DNA of 64,000 nt from Natronobiforma cellulositropha (lineage in GTDB: Archaea; Halobacteriota; Halobacteria; Halobacteriales; Natrialbaceae): contig NZ_JANZXN010000009.1 in the NCBI RefSeq assembly GCF_025629245.1, forward strand, positions 60,677 through 124,676, in the 5' to 3' direction. Below, piece by piece: positions 1-8,497 of this stretch; the first letter of the stretch is position 1, and each line of letters begins with the position of its first letter. The translations under genes and the position numbers were made by a program. The notes under the pieces were generated by a model. It was not told the origin of the DNA. It was given only the letters and a program-made list of their open reading frames with translations, and did not search any database.

Positions 1-1
1 G

Positions 2-67
2 GTGTGGATGGGCGCGTTGATCGCCGTCTCCACCCAGTACGTCGTCTCCTCGCTGGTCAGCGTCTGA
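2..67 (+). CDS. C-terminal end of a membrane protein, gene cut by the window edge
   Basis: An open frame enters from the left edge and stops at TGA. The last 21 residues are hydrophobic (ALIAVSTQYVVSSLVSV at the end), as expected of a final membrane helix. The next gene encodes an archaellum FlaD/E-domain protein, so the missing gene could be the archaellum membrane platform ArlJ/FlaJ, which ends in membrane helices. That identity is inferred from context only; the fragment is too short to prove it. Confidence 0.45.
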   Translation: MWMGALIAVSTQYVVSSLVSV

Positions 68-156
68 GACGACTCGCCGCCCGACTCACGACTCGAAATG
101 ACACGAGTATTAAAGCACTCTGGCACGCTTCTCATCCCTAGACCGCGTGTTCTACT

Positions 157-618
157 ATGCCAATGGAGAAACCCTACCTCGACTCACTCGAGCAATCGGC
201 CGGACGAACCGACGCGACGATCCAGTGGGCGCGTTTTCTCGGCGAGACCTTCGGGACGACTGGCGCGCTCAACTGCCTGCGCTACTACGAGGATCTGAAC
301 TGGATCAGCCCGCTCGTACGGAAACAGATGGTCTCGTACCTCCGTGGACTCTCCCTGCGTGAGGTCCACAACAAACGCTACGACGAACCGACCACCCTCG
401 AGTACCCGCTCGAGTCGCTCAGCGGCACGCTGTTCGGTGCCCACGCCCAGAGCCTCCAGTACATCGCCAAGATCAGAGACGACGACCTCGAAGAGCACGT
501 GATGATCGCTCGGATGGCAGAGCGCCGTGTCGAACGCCAACTCGACGATGACGACGAAGACGACCGGCCCAGCGAGATGGTGAGTATTATTCGTGACAGT
601 GCGTCTCAGACTCACTGA
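157..618 (+). CDS. Archaellum accessory protein with FlaD/E domain
   Basis: A 153-residue protein starting MPMEKPYLDSLEQ. Residues about 5-105 fit the archaeal flagella D/E domain: a KPYL start, W(A)RFLGETFG, then ALNCLRYYEDLNWISPLV. In euryarchaea, FlaD/E-type (ArlD/E) proteins belong to the cytosolic cytoplasmic ring complex that links the archaellum motor to chemotaxis proteins. This copy is short and contains essentially only the domain plus an acidic C-terminal tail, whereas full ArlD proteins carry an N-terminal coiled-coil extension. It lies about 90 bases after a membrane-protein end, consistent with the tail of an arl cluster. The start ATG follows a leader with a TATA-like ATTAAA at 110-115. 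Confidence 0.82.
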   Translation: MPMEKPYLDSLEQSAGRTDATIQWARFLGETFGTTGALNCLRYYEDLNWISPLVRKQMVSYLRGLSLREVHNKRYDEPTTLEYPLESLSGTLFGAHAQSLQYIAKIRDDDLEEHVMIARMAERRVERQLDDDDEDDRPSEMVSIIRDSASQTH

Positions 619-965
619 CCGTTCATCCGGAACGTGGCCAAAACGTTTATCACTCTTATCTCTGCCTGCCTTATTTTAACCTGAACGTTGCAAAATACAG
701 GCATGAGGTGCAATCTCTGGCCTTTTCTCACCTGTTCGACCCGTAGACGAACACTAATGTCTGCTTCTCGTGTTATTCTGTCTGGCACGAGTGTTTTATT
801 TACCGTCATTCGGGTTGGTCAGTTCCCTGTTACTTATTAGGTGCGGGTTCATTAACCCTGTTAATTCGTGATTGAGTGATCGTTCCGTGATGGCTGGGCG
901 ACATGTGCGTGTCGCCGGGCTCGAGGACACGTTCTCGACCACGAGTGCCCCATGGTGATCGGATA
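619..965. other. 347-base intergenic region, lower GC
   Basis: No convincing gene lies here. The stretch is clearly less GC-rich than its surroundings and contains T-rich runs (TTTATCACTCTTATC near 654, TTTTATTTA near 794) compatible with archaeal terminators or promoters. A perfect palindrome at 851-865 is listed separately. A 65-codon minus-strand ORF here lacks haloarchaeal codon bias and is not accepted. Confidence 0.6.
851..865. promoter_or_regulatory. Perfect 6-3-6 palindrome upstream of PadR-like regulator
   Basis: ATTAACCCTGTTAAT is a perfect inverted repeat with 6-base arms and a 3-base spacer. It lies about 100 bases before the start of the winged-helix regulator at 966 in the only AT-rich part of the region, which fits an operator for a dimeric regulator. 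Binding by the downstream protein is inference. Confidence 0.4.
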
Positions 966-1478
966 ATGCGTGAGGAAAAACAACACACAGAATCGGTTTT
1001 CGACGAGTTGTCGAAAGCGTCGACCGCATCCACACGGTCGGAATCGTACGACCTCTTGACCGCGACGTTCGAGGACGAGGGTCGCCCCATCGAACACGAA
1101 CTCGACGAACTGATGGCCCAGGTCAACGACTCGCTGCCAGTCGACGACATCCAGTTCGACGAGGCAATCATCAAAGAGAACTTAGAGGAAATCCTGCTGA
1201 TGTTAATCGCCCTCCACGGCGAGACCCACGGCAAGGAAATACTCTCTGATCTGACACACCTCTTCGACGCCCAGCTCAGCCCCGGTACGGTCTACCCGGG
1301 CCTGCACAAACTCGAGGAGGAAGACGTCCTCTCGATGCACGCGAAGGTCAGAACCAAAGAGTACTCCATCGCCGACACGGCGTTCGTCAGAGCGACCATC
1401 GAACAGACGATGCTCCAGCACCTCGCGTTCGGTCTCCTCCTATACGCGTTCCTCCCCAGGCTCGAGCCTGCGCCCTGA
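966..1478 (+). CDS. PadR-like winged-helix transcriptional regulator
   Basis: A 170-residue protein. Residues about 60-140 form a PadR-type winged helix: LLMLIALHGETHGKEILSDL, then SPGTVYPGLHKLEEEDVL, the usual helix-turn-helix and wing signature. The N-terminal 55 residues are acidic and have no recognised domain. The C-terminal helix (ATIEQTMLQHLAFGLLLYAFL) probably dimerises. The ATG at 966 was preferred to an in-frame ATG at 903 because the intervening codons (Pro/Arg-rich) look non-coding. Neighbouring archaellum genes suggest, but do not prove, a role in motility control. Confidence 0.75.
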   Translation: MREEKQHTESVFDELSKASTASTRSESYDLLTATFEDEGRPIEHELDELMAQVNDSLPVDDIQFDEAIIKENLEEILLMLIALHGETHGKEILSDLTHLFDAQLSPGTVYPGLHKLEEEDVLSMHAKVRTKEYSIADTAFVRATIEQTMLQHLAFGLLLYAFLPRLEPAP

Positions 1479-1528
1479 TCACGGCTGTCCCCGCTCACTC
1501 GTCACTCGTCTCCGCTCCCGAGCGGCCG

Positions 1529-1978
1529 CTACTCGTCGCTCTCTTCGAGTCCCTTCGCGATGTCGGCGAGCGACTGCTTCGGTGGTTCGCGGGCGTCGTA
1601 GTAGGCCGTCTCGCCCGGCGCGCGGAGTCCGTAGAGAAACCCTGGCTCGACGACGTCGACGAGGACCGACGAACCGTCACCGACGCCGTGGTCGCTCGCC
1701 CAAGAGGCGAGGCGGTCGACACCCTCACGCGGGTCGCGAGCCATCCGTGGCGCGTCGTAGACGCCGTCGATCACCCGTTCGTCTTCACCACCGGCGAGTG
1801 GACGTGCCACCAGCGCGAAGCGCTCCTCGCCGTCGAGGACGGTTCTGACGACCTCCTCGAGCGGGAACGACTCACACTCGTCTTCGGGCACGTCGAGGCG
1901 AACTCCCGTCGCTGTCCCCGCGAGCGTCGCCCGCACGGTGTGTACCGACGGGTGGTCACTCGAGATACGATCAGCCAT
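1529..1978 (-). CDS. Conserved haloarchaeal protein next to S6e
   Basis: A 149-residue acidic soluble protein beginning MADRISSDHPSVHTVRATLAG. It lies 9 bases downstream of the S6e gene on the same strand, so the two are almost certainly co-transcribed. The sequence predicts mixed beta/alpha secondary structure (VHTVRATLAGTATGVRLDVP, then RFALVARPL, then SSVLVDVVEPGFLYGLRAPG), with no signal peptide or membrane helix. I recognise it as a haloarchaea-restricted DUF family by style and context but cannot assign a function. Confidence 0.7.
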   Translation of the reverse strand: MADRISSDHPSVHTVRATLAGTATGVRLDVPEDECESFPLEEVVRTVLDGEERFALVARPLAGGEDERVIDGVYDAPRMARDPREGVDRLASWASDHGVGDGSSVLVDVVEPGFLYGLRAPGETAYYDAREPPKQSLADIAKGLEESDE

Positions 1979-1987
1979 GAAGGGGGG

Positions 1988-2392
1988 TTACTCGTCGTCC
2001 TCCTCGGACTCGAGCCCGAGGAGCTCCTCGACGGAGGTGTCACCGCGCCCGACGATGGCGGTGTTGACCTGTGCAACGGCGTCGCTGACCTCTCGGCCAC
2101 GGACGGTGATCCGTCGTCGCTCGCCGTCTCGCTCGGGCTTGTAGCCGGTCTGGCGCTCGTCCATCAGCACTTCCGTGATGTTCGGTCCGGCGACCGTCTC
2201 GTTCAGCGGCCGGCCCGCCTCGTCGGAGCCACCGGTGATCTCGAGCGTGTAGCCGTCGAGTCCGACGGCACTCCCATCGACTTCGTCGCCGATCGATTTC
2301 CCGAGGAACCGGTTCGCGTCCTGCGCTTCCGCCTCGAGCTGGTACGACGCACCCGACTCGGGTTCGCCGACGACGACAGTGAAACTTGCCAT
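1988..2392 (-). CDS. rps6e: 30S ribosomal protein S6e
   Basis: A 134-residue protein of the small ribosomal subunit. It starts at ATG 2392 ([18 protein letters not shown]) rather than at an upstream in-frame ATG, because archaeal S6e proteins begin right at this beta strand. Diagnostic S6e features are [26 protein letters not shown] and [21 protein letters not shown]. The acidic tail is typical of haloarchaea. Length matches archaeal S6e (about 125-135). It is the first gene of a two-gene unit with the downstream 149-residue protein. Confidence 0.95.
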   Translation of the reverse strand: MASFTVVVGEPESGASYQLEAEAQDANRFLGKSIGDEVDGSAVGLDGYTLEITGGSDEAGRPLNETVAGPNITEVLMDERQTGYKPERDGERRRITVRGREVSDAVAQVNTAIVGRGDTSVEELLGLESEEDDE

Positions 2393-2500
2393 GTCGGACG
2401 CAAAACGGCCAGCGCTCAAAAGAACATCGAATCCGAACGCTCGCGGCCGTTGCCGGCGGAGGCTCGAACACTGAAGTGTACTCGGCGCCCACGTCTTCGC

Positions 2501-2779
2501 GTGTCACTCGAACCCGGCCCGCTCGAACTCGCCTTGCGCCGCGAGTTCGCTGCCACCGTCGGCGAGTCCCGCGTCGTCGTCCGGCAGGCGGTCGACCTCG
2601 CCGATTCGGGGCTGTACGAGGCGGACGTCGGCGTCCCGCTGACCAACGAGGTCGTCCTCGAGGAACTCACCGACGCGCCCCACGGGACGCTCGCCGACCG
2701 GTGGAACTGGTGGATGGGCGCGCTCGAGGTCGCCTACACCGGCTACGCCCAGTTTGGCATCCAGCGCTACCGCCGGTGA
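2501..2779 (+). CDS. Small conserved haloarchaeal protein
   Basis: A 92-residue protein read from GTG 2501 ([20 protein letters not shown]). It is divergent from S6e. The C-terminal part ([21 protein letters not shown]) is aromatic-rich and looks conserved. There is no signal peptide or membrane helix. The longer frame that opens upstream on this strand is antisense to S6e and was rejected. Function unknown. Confidence 0.6.
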   Translation: MSLEPGPLELALRREFAATVGESRVVVRQAVDLADSGLYEADVGVPLTNEVVLEELTDAPHGTLADRWNWWMGALEVAYTGYAQFGIQRYRR

Positions 2780-2835
2780 CGAGGCGGCCGGGTTCGACCA
2801 TCCGTGCCGACGGATCCGAAATGAATAAACCGTTT

Positions 2836-2851
2836 CTGACTACAGAGTCAG
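2836..2851. promoter_or_regulatory. Palindromic operator candidate at the TetR gene start
   Basis: CTGACTACAGAGTCAG is a perfect 6-4-6 inverted repeat ending 3 bases before the GTG start at 2855. In a leaderless transcript it would sit at the initiation site, an ideal position for autorepression by the TetR dimer encoded immediately downstream. Confidence 0.55.
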
Positions 2852-2854
2852 GTA

Positions 2855-3499
2855 GTGACCGAACCGACCGTTCGCGAGTCGATGATGACCGCCACCTACG
2901 AAGCGCTGTGTGCCTGTGGCTACACCGACCTCACCGCCCAGGCCATCGCAGACCGGACGGACAAGAGCAAGTCCCGGCTGTTCTACCACTACGACTCGCT
3001 CGAGGACCTCATCGTCGACTTCATCGACTACCTGATCGAACGGTTCGACGAACGGACCGAGGAGACCGCCGATCTCCCGCCACTCGAGCGCCTCGAGCGC
3101 TTCGTCGACTGGTTCCTCTACGGTCCCGACGACACCGAACGGGTCTCCTTTCACACGGCGTTGCTCGAACTCCGCGCGCAGGCACCGTACAACGAGCGCT
3201 ACCGCGAGCAGCTTCGACGGACCGACGCGCGCCTGCGTGAGACGCTCGAGTCGATCCTCGAAGACGGCCAGGCCAGCGGCGACTTTCGCGACCACGACGC
3301 CTCACGGACCGCCTCGCTGCTGATCGCCGCCTTCGACGGCGCGCGGGTGCGCCAGCTCACCCTCGAACGCGACGCGTACCTCGAGGACGTCCGAGACGGC
3401 GTCACGACGATGATCATCGCGGGGATTCTCGCCGACGGCGTCGAGTTCCCCACCGGGGGCGAACCGACGGACGAAGACGACGGTGAGTGCGATGGCTGA
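2855..3499 (+). CDS. TetR/AcrR-family transcriptional repressor
   Basis: A 214-residue one-component regulator. Residues 8-55 form the TetR DNA-binding domain: MMTATYEALCACGYTDLT, then AIADRTDKSKSRLFYHYDSL, the classic recognition helix followed by the FYHY motif. The rest is helical and ligand-binding, with EERERLERFVDWFLYG-like and ASLLIAAFDGARVRQLTL segments resembling BetI/AcrR C-terminal domains. It starts with GTG just after a palindrome. The next gene overlaps its end by 8 bases, so the two are probably co-regulated. The ligand is unknown. Confidence 0.88.
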   Translation: MTEPTVRESMMTATYEALCACGYTDLTAQAIADRTDKSKSRLFYHYDSLEDLIVDFIDYLIERFDERTEETADLPPLERLERFVDWFLYGPDDTERVSFHTALLELRAQAPYNERYREQLRRTDARLRETLESILEDGQASGDFRDHDASRTASLLIAAFDGARVRQLTLERDAYLEDVRDGVTTMIIAGILADGVEFPTGGEPTDEDDGECDG

Positions 3500-4304
3500 G
3501 GAGCGCTTCGACGACGCGCTCCGCTCGCACGTCGACGCCTGGCTCCGGGAACGAACCCTCTCGCCGGCGGTCGAACGGTGCGTCGCCGACGCCGTCGACC
3601 CCGACACGCCGACGCTCTCGCTCTCGCTCGCACTCACCCGTCTGAGTGCCGACGTCGCCCCCGGACGCGCTCTCTCCCTCGAGACGCTACTCGAGGTGAG
3701 CGTCTCGGTCGCGACCCTCGGCGGCTACCTCCGCCTGCGCCGCGACATCCTCGAGTCGGGCGCGCGGACGAGCGCTCGCGAACGCGACCTCGCCCTCCTC
3801 GCGAGCGACCACCTCCACGCCTCCGCACACTCCCACCTGGCGACGCTCGACCTCCCGCCGGAGCGCCACACCGACGCCTACCGCGAACTCACCGCCGGGT
3901 CGGCGGCGCTCTCTCGGTCGTTCTTCGAGACCGGCGACGCCGGAGACGGTCCCGAGACGGCCCGACACCCAACCGCCATCCTCGCGGGTACCGGCTGTGC
4001 GCTCGGCTGTCTCGTCGCCGGCGCGCCCCGGGACGCCGTCGACGCGATGCGCACCTACGGCGAGTCCCTGCTCGCCGCCCTCGAGCGCCTCGAGTGGGAC
4101 GAACCCGAACCGGCCCGCGCCCTCGAGCGCGCACTCACCGACGGCGACGCCTCGCTCGAGGGACCGACCCCCGGCGGGTACAGCACCACAACCCACCTCG
4201 AGCGGGCACGCCACGCCCTCGGCGTTCTGCCCGACACCGACGCCGCGCTGGCGCTCGAGCGGGCGACGGATGCACTCTCGAGCGCCTCGGAGCCTCACCA
4301 CTGA
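3492..4304 (+). CDS. Polyprenyl-synthase-like protein without catalytic Asp motifs
   Basis: A 270-residue all-alpha protein starting at ATG 3492 inside the end of the TetR gene. LALLASDHLHASAHSHLATL resembles the conserved 'lLaGDyLla.A' helix of trans-isoprenyl diphosphate synthases, and the overall pattern of Ala/Leu-rich helices matches that fold. The two aspartate-rich metal-binding motifs (DDxxD) of active synthases are not visible; the position where the first should lie reads GGYLRLRRDILES. It is therefore probably non-catalytic or acts on a different substrate. The TetR partner, tight overlap and the membrane protein behind it suggest one operon. The family call is structural inference. 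Confidence 0.55.
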   Translation: MAEERFDDALRSHVDAWLRERTLSPAVERCVADAVDPDTPTLSLSLALTRLSADVAPGRALSLETLLEVSVSVATLGGYLRLRRDILESGARTSARERDLALLASDHLHASAHSHLATLDLPPERHTDAYRELTAGSAALSRSFFETGDAGDGPETARHPTAILAGTGCALGCLVAGAPRDAVDAMRTYGESLLAALERLEWDEPEPARALERALTDGDASLEGPTPGGYSTTTHLERARHALGVLPDTDAALALERATDALSSASEPHH

Positions 4305-4307
4305 CCC

Positions 4308-4613
4308 ATGTCCAGGAACCGCCCGGTCTGGCCCGCCTACCTGCTCACCTTACTCGCCGCCGGTCTCGGCCACTGGTACCTCGGTGCGTTCCGGCGCGGG
4401 ACCCTCTGGTTTCTCACCTACCTCCTCGCACTCGTCTTCCTCAGCGCGCGCTCGCTCTCGGGGGCGTTCGACCCCGGAAACCCGTTCGTCGTCAGCGCCC
4501 TCCAGTTCGACTCGGTCGCCTACGTCGACGTCGCCGTCCCCCTCGCGATCGTCCTCGTCTGTCTCACAGACGTCTACGCACGGACACTCACGGTGGCCGA
4601 CGATGGCGCGTGA
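4308..4613 (+). CDS. Small TM2-like membrane protein
   Basis: A 101-residue protein with three hydrophobic segments: WPAYLLTLLAAGLGHWYLG (8-26), LWFLTYLLALVFL (33-45) and VAVPLAIVLVCLTDVYA (75-91). The GLGHWYLGAFRRG turn resembles the G-x-G-x-H-x-(F/Y)-Y-L-G hairpin of TM2-domain proteins. It follows the prenyl-synthase-like gene by 3 bases, so co-translation is likely. Function unknown. Confidence 0.7.
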   Translation: MSRNRPVWPAYLLTLLAAGLGHWYLGAFRRGTLWFLTYLLALVFLSARSLSGAFDPGNPFVVSALQFDSVAYVDVAVPLAIVLVCLTDVYARTLTVADDGA

Positions 4614-4682
4614 GCGCCGTCTCTGCACCCGTTTCCGCCCCCGCTCGAGTGCGCCGACGGTCTCCAGTCGGGGGATCACACG

Positions 4683-5927
4683 GTGAACCTCGAGTTCCTC
4701 GGCGGCGCGCGCGAAATCGGCCGCAGCGCGCTCCTGGTCGACGACTCGCTCTTACTCGACTTCGGGATGGACTCGGGTAACCCGCCCCAGTTTCCGGTCG
4801 GCTCGGCCGACCCCGACGCCGTCGTCGTCTCCCACGGCCACCTCGACCACGTCGGCTCGCTCCCGTCGCTGCTCTCGGGCGACGCCCGCCCGCCCATCCA
4901 CTGGACCCAGCCGACCGCCGACCTCGCGATGACGCTCGCTCGAGACACCCTCTCGCTCCACGGCGGCAGCTACAACTGCCCGTTCACGGAGGCCGAACTC
5001 GCCCGCATGACGCAGGTCTCGCGCACCCACGGCTACGGCCAGCCGTTCGAGGCGGCGGGCTACGAGGTCACGTTCTTCGACGCCGGCCACGTCCCCGGGA
5101 GCGCCCACGTCCTCGTCAGCGACGGCGAGACGCGCCTGCTCTACACCGGCGACTTCCACACCGAAGACCAGCAGCTACTCGCGGGGACGAGCGCGCGCCC
5201 GGACGCCGACGTCGTGGTCTGTGAGAGCACCTACGCCGACACCACCCGGCCGCCGCGCGCGGAACTCGAGCGGGCGTTCGCCGAGAGCCTGCGCCAGACG
5301 ATCTGGGAGGGTGGAACCGTCGTCGTCCCCGCCTTCGCCATCGGCCGGACCCAGGAGGCGATGTGTCTCTGCGCCGAGTACGACCTCGAGTGTTACGTCG
5401 ACGGGATGGGGGCGCGGGTCACCGACCTGTTCCTCCGGCCGCGAAACCGCGCGTTCTTGCGCGATCCGGCGCTGGTGCGGCGGGCGGCGGGTCACGCCCG
5501 CTTCGTCGACGGCCGCGACGGCCAGCGCGAGCGCATCGCCGCCGGGAACACGGTGATCGTGACGACCAGCGGGATGCTCCACGGCGGTCCCGCGATGACC
5601 TACGTGCCCGCGGTCCGGGACCACCCGACGAACAAGATCGCGATGGTCGGCTTCCAGGCTCCCGGCACGCCCGGCCGGGAACTGCTCGACACCGGCCGCG
5701 TTCCGATCGACGGCCGCGTCCTCCCGGTGAGTGCGACCGTCGAGAGCTACGACTTCTCCGCCCACGCCGACCGCGAGGGCCTGCTCGCTTTCCTCGAGCC
5801 CTACCGCGACTCCCGGCTGCTCTGCGTCCACGGCGACGACTGCCCTGGCTTCGCTGCCGACCTCAGAACGCGCGGCTTCGACGCGAGCGCGCCCGCCCTC
5901 GGCGAGACCGTCACCGTCGGCGAGTGA
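4683..5927 (+). CDS. Beta-CASP metallo-beta-lactamase ribonuclease (aCPSF2-like)
   Basis: A 414-residue predicted RNA nuclease. The metallo-beta-lactamase core is complete: SHGHLDHVG (about 50-58, motif 2), DAGHVPGSAHV (motif 3) and TGDFHTEDQQLL (motif 4). Beta-CASP motifs follow: CESTYAD (A), SAHADREG (B) and LCVHGDD (C), with the linker GRTQEAMCLC. It lacks the N-terminal KH domains of aCPSF1 encoded at 61772-63679, so it fits the short archaeal aCPSF2 group. It starts at GTG (MNLEFLGGAREIGRSA). Likely role: 5'-3' exonuclease or endonuclease on RNA in the cytoplasm. Confidence 0.88.
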   Translation: MNLEFLGGAREIGRSALLVDDSLLLDFGMDSGNPPQFPVGSADPDAVVVSHGHLDHVGSLPSLLSGDARPPIHWTQPTADLAMTLARDTLSLHGGSYNCPFTEAELARMTQVSRTHGYGQPFEAAGYEVTFFDAGHVPGSAHVLVSDGETRLLYTGDFHTEDQQLLAGTSARPDADVVVCESTYADTTRPPRAELERAFAESLRQTIWEGGTVVVPAFAIGRTQEAMCLCAEYDLECYVDGMGARVTDLFLRPRNRAFLRDPALVRRAAGHARFVDGRDGQRERIAAGNTVIVTTSGMLHGGPAMTYVPAVRDHPTNKIAMVGFQAPGTPGRELLDTGRVPIDGRVLPVSATVESYDFSAHADREGLLAFLEPYRDSRLLCVHGDDCPGFAADLRTRGFDASAPALGETVTVGE

Positions 5928-6104
5928 GACCGTCGGTACCGGCACCCGCACACCGTCGGTGGGTCTCGCCGGAACACAGCGCGACCGAGGGGACGAGTCG
6001 ACGCCCGCGTTTGATGGGGACTGGCGACGAACGTCGACCATGGCTCCACTGGTATCCCGTGCCCGCTCGAGGCGACCGCCCCTCTTCGCCGGAGGTGGCC
6101 GCCG

Positions 6105-6689
6105 ATGAGCCGCGTCCTCGTCGCCTACGGCTCGAGCGAGGGCCAGACCGCCGCCATCGCCGAACGGATCGGTGACACGCTCGCCGGTCTCGGCCACGAG
6201 GTGGCGCTCGTCCACGTCGACCACGCCCCGGACTCGGTGTCGCTGTCGGCCTACGACGGCGTCGTCGTCGCCGCCTCGGTCCACCGGGAGGCCCACCAGC
6301 GGGGTGTTCTCGAGTTCGCGCGCACCCACCGCCGGGCGTTGTCCGACCGGCCGTCGGCGTTCGTCTCCGTCAGCCTCACGGCGGCGGGCGCGGCCGAGAC
6401 CGACGAGCGCGAAACCCGCCGCTACATCGACGAGTTCTGTGCCGACACCGGCTGGACGCCCGACCTGACCGAACCGGTCGCCGGAGCGCTCGCGTACCGC
6501 CGTTACGGCCTGCTGACGCGCTTCGTCATGCGCTACATCGCCGGCCGGAAGGGACTCGAGACCGATACCTCGCGCGACCACGAGTACACCGACTGGGACG
6601 CCGTCGACGCCTTCGCCCGCCGGTTCTCGGCGACGCTCGCCGGTGACGGCTCCGACCGTGGCGGCTCGCCCACCGAGGACGAGCCGTGA
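6105..6689 (+). CDS. Flavodoxin-domain protein (HemG-like)
   Basis: A 194-residue protein. The start RVLVAYGSSEGQTAAIAERI is the FMN-phosphate loop of flavodoxins. YDGVVVAASVHREAHQ and the insertion DERETRRYIDEFCADTGWTP resemble the HemG/protoporphyrinogen-oxidase-like flavodoxin subgroup. Conserved TRFVMRYIAGRKG near the end also fits HemG-like proteins. Electron partners are unknown, and a role in haem synthesis is only suggested by similarity. Residues after 180 are a low-complexity acidic tail. Confidence 0.8.
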   Translation: MSRVLVAYGSSEGQTAAIAERIGDTLAGLGHEVALVHVDHAPDSVSLSAYDGVVVAASVHREAHQRGVLEFARTHRRALSDRPSAFVSVSLTAAGAAETDERETRRYIDEFCADTGWTPDLTEPVAGALAYRRYGLLTRFVMRYIAGRKGLETDTSRDHEYTDWDAVDAFARRFSATLAGDGSDRGGSPTEDEP

Positions 6690-6736
6690 CCCGACGCCAG
6701 CCAACGCTCAAGTGACTCGTCGGTGTACGGGTCCGG

Positions 6737-7141
6737 ATGGCCGAACCAGCCGACGACCTCGAGTTGAGCGACGAGGAGCGCGCAGCACTCCACGAGTGCC
6801 AGCTCGCCATCGAGTACGTCCACCGCGCCTACGGCGACTTCCTCCGGTTTCACCACCAGGTCGGGCACGCCATGGACCGCTTCGCCACCGCCGAGGGGTA
6901 CTTGCGCGAGGCGGGCCGTGGGGCGTACGCCGACGCGTTGCGAGACGACCTGCTCCCGGCGGGTGCGGTCGACGACCGCTGGACCTACGAACTCGTCGAG
7001 GCGTTCGCTGACGGCTTCTACACCGACGCCACCGGGTTCGAGGCAGCTCTCCGTGCGGAGCTCGCCGACGGGGTCGAACACGTCACCGAGCGCGCCCACC
7101 AGCGCCGCCTCCGCGAGCGGGCGTCGGGGTGGGGACCGTAA
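6737..7141 (+). CDS. Conserved haloarchaeal hypothetical protein
   Basis: A 134-residue acidic, helical soluble protein (ALHECQLAIEYVHRAYGDFL). Two clusters of His and Glu (HECQLAIEYVH, FHHQVGHAMD) give a ferritin-like or four-helix look, but no confident metal-binding signature is present. It stands about 50 bases downstream of the flavodoxin gene on the same strand. No function assigned. Confidence 0.65.
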   Translation: MAEPADDLELSDEERAALHECQLAIEYVHRAYGDFLRFHHQVGHAMDRFATAEGYLREAGRGAYADALRDDLLPAGAVDDRWTYELVEAFADGFYTDATGFEAALRAELADGVEHVTERAHQRRLRERASGWGP

Positions 7142-7323
7142 CCACCGTCGCCGTTTCCGTCCCTGCCTGCACCGACGCCGGGTGACCGAGCGTTCGTTCG
7201 GTCAGCGATCGTTCAATTTCTGAATCACGTCTCTAATTACTATCGGTATTCGATACATAATAATGACCAATGAGCGGGGTCGTTACCCACCGTACGACGG
7301 GTCGCCCGGGAAACTGATCGATC

Positions 7324-7337
7324 AATAAGTATTCTTA
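7324..7337 (+). promoter_or_regulatory. TATA-like promoter of the FAD oxidase gene
   Basis: AAGTATTCTTAT lies about 25-35 bases before the ATG at 7361, the normal distance for a leaderless haloarchaeal transcript. The surrounding 100 bases are unusually AT-rich (ATACATAATAATG at 7251-7263). Confidence 0.45.
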
Positions 7338-7360
7338 TGACCTTGCCGTACAGCGTGGTA

Positions 7361-8497
7361 ATGAATTCGAGACGATACGACGTGATCGTCGTCGGCGTCG
7401 GTGGGGTGGGGAGTGCGACGGTCGCGTCGCTCGCAACGCGCGGCGCGGACGTCCTCGGCCTCGAGCGCTTCGACGTTCCGAACGACTACGGTGAATCACA
7501 CGGCTACGCGCGAGCGATCCGCCCGGCGACCGACGAGGTCGACGCCGCGGTCGACCTGCTGGGCGACGCCCACGACCACTGGCAGGCGCTCGAGACCGAC
7601 CACGGCCGCCCACTCCTCCTCGAGACCGGCGCGCTCGACGTCGCACCCGAGGGAAGCCGGGTGCTCGAGCGCACCCGACGGGCGTGTGAGCGCCTCGAGG
7701 TCGAGTACGAGGACCTCTCTCACGCGGACCTCGCGGAGCGCTACCCGGTCTTCGACCTGCCCGGCGACGAGTACGCGGCGCTCTCCCAGCCAGCGGGCGG
7801 TCTCGTCGCCCCCCAGCAGTGTACGATCGCCCACGTCGAGCGCGCCCACGAGGCGGGTGCGACGATCCACGCCAGAGAGCGCGCCACCGGCTGGCGCTCG
7901 AGCGACGACGGCGTCCGCGTCGACACCAACCACGACACGTACCGTGCGGACCGACTGGTGCTCACCGCCGGGACCTGGACGCCGGACTTCGTCGACGACC
8001 TCGCCGACCACCTCGTCTGTGAACGCCGCCTCGACGCCTGGTTTCACCCGCACACTCCCGAGGCGTTCACACCCGAGCAGTTGCCCGTCTTCTCGCTCAC
8101 CGTCGGCGCCGAGCGCTACGACGGCGCGCCCACGTTCGCCGTCCCCGGCTTCAAAGTCGGCCGCCACCGCCACCGCCGCGAGCGCGTCGACCCCGACGAG
8201 ATCGACCGCGAACCGATGCCCGAAGACGAGCGCATCCTCCGCTCGTTCACCGAGCACCACCTCCCCGAGGGCGCCGGTGAGACCATGCGACTCGAGCCCT
8301 CCGTCGCCGCGACGACGCCCGACGGGACGCCGGTCGTCGACACGCTCGCGGCGGGGCGCGTCGCCGTCGCCGTCGGCTTCTCCGGCCGGCGCTTCGCCTA
8401 CGCGCCCGTCGCCGCCGAGATCCTCACAGACCTCGTACTCGAGGGTGAGACCGACTACGAGATCGACGCGTTCTCGCTCGAGCGCTTCGACGAGTGA
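7361..8497 (+). CDS. FAD-dependent amine oxidase, SolA/monomeric sarcosine oxidase family
   Basis: A 378-residue flavoprotein. It opens with a dinucleotide-binding fold, YDVIVVGVGGVGSATVASLA, then GLERFDVPND and the substrate/FAD loop SHGYARAIRP seen in N-methyl amino-acid oxidases. The C-terminal FAD motif is VAVGFSGRRFAYAPVAAEIL. In bacterial sarcosine oxidase a Cys before the TPD motif binds FAD covalently; here the equivalent stretch reads EPSVAATTPDG with no Cys, so flavin is probably non-covalent. ATG 7361 is chosen over an ATG 24 bases upstream because it begins directly before the fold and suits the TATA box spacing. Substrate unknown. Confidence 0.85.
   Translation: MNSRRYDVIVVGVGGVGSATVASLATRGADVLGLERFDVPNDYGESHGYARAIRPATDEVDAAVDLLGDAHDHWQALETDHGRPLLLETGALDVAPEGSRVLERTRRACERLEVEYEDLSHADLAERYPVFDLPGDEYAALSQPAGGLVAPQQCTIAHVERAHEAGATIHARERATGWRSSDDGVRVDTNHDTYRADRLVLTAGTWTPDFVDDLADHLVCERRLDAWFHPHTPEAFTPEQLPVFSLTVGAERYDGAPTFAVPGFKVGRHRHRRERVDPDEIDREPMPEDERILRSFTEHHLPEGAGETMRLEPSVAATTPDGTPVVDTLAAGRVAVAVGFSGRRFAYAPVAAEILTDLVLEGETDYEIDAFSLERFDE

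Noticed and set aside
612..809. 65-codon minus-strand ORF
   Set aside because: AT-rich intergenic DNA, no family similarity and no haloarchaeal codon bias.
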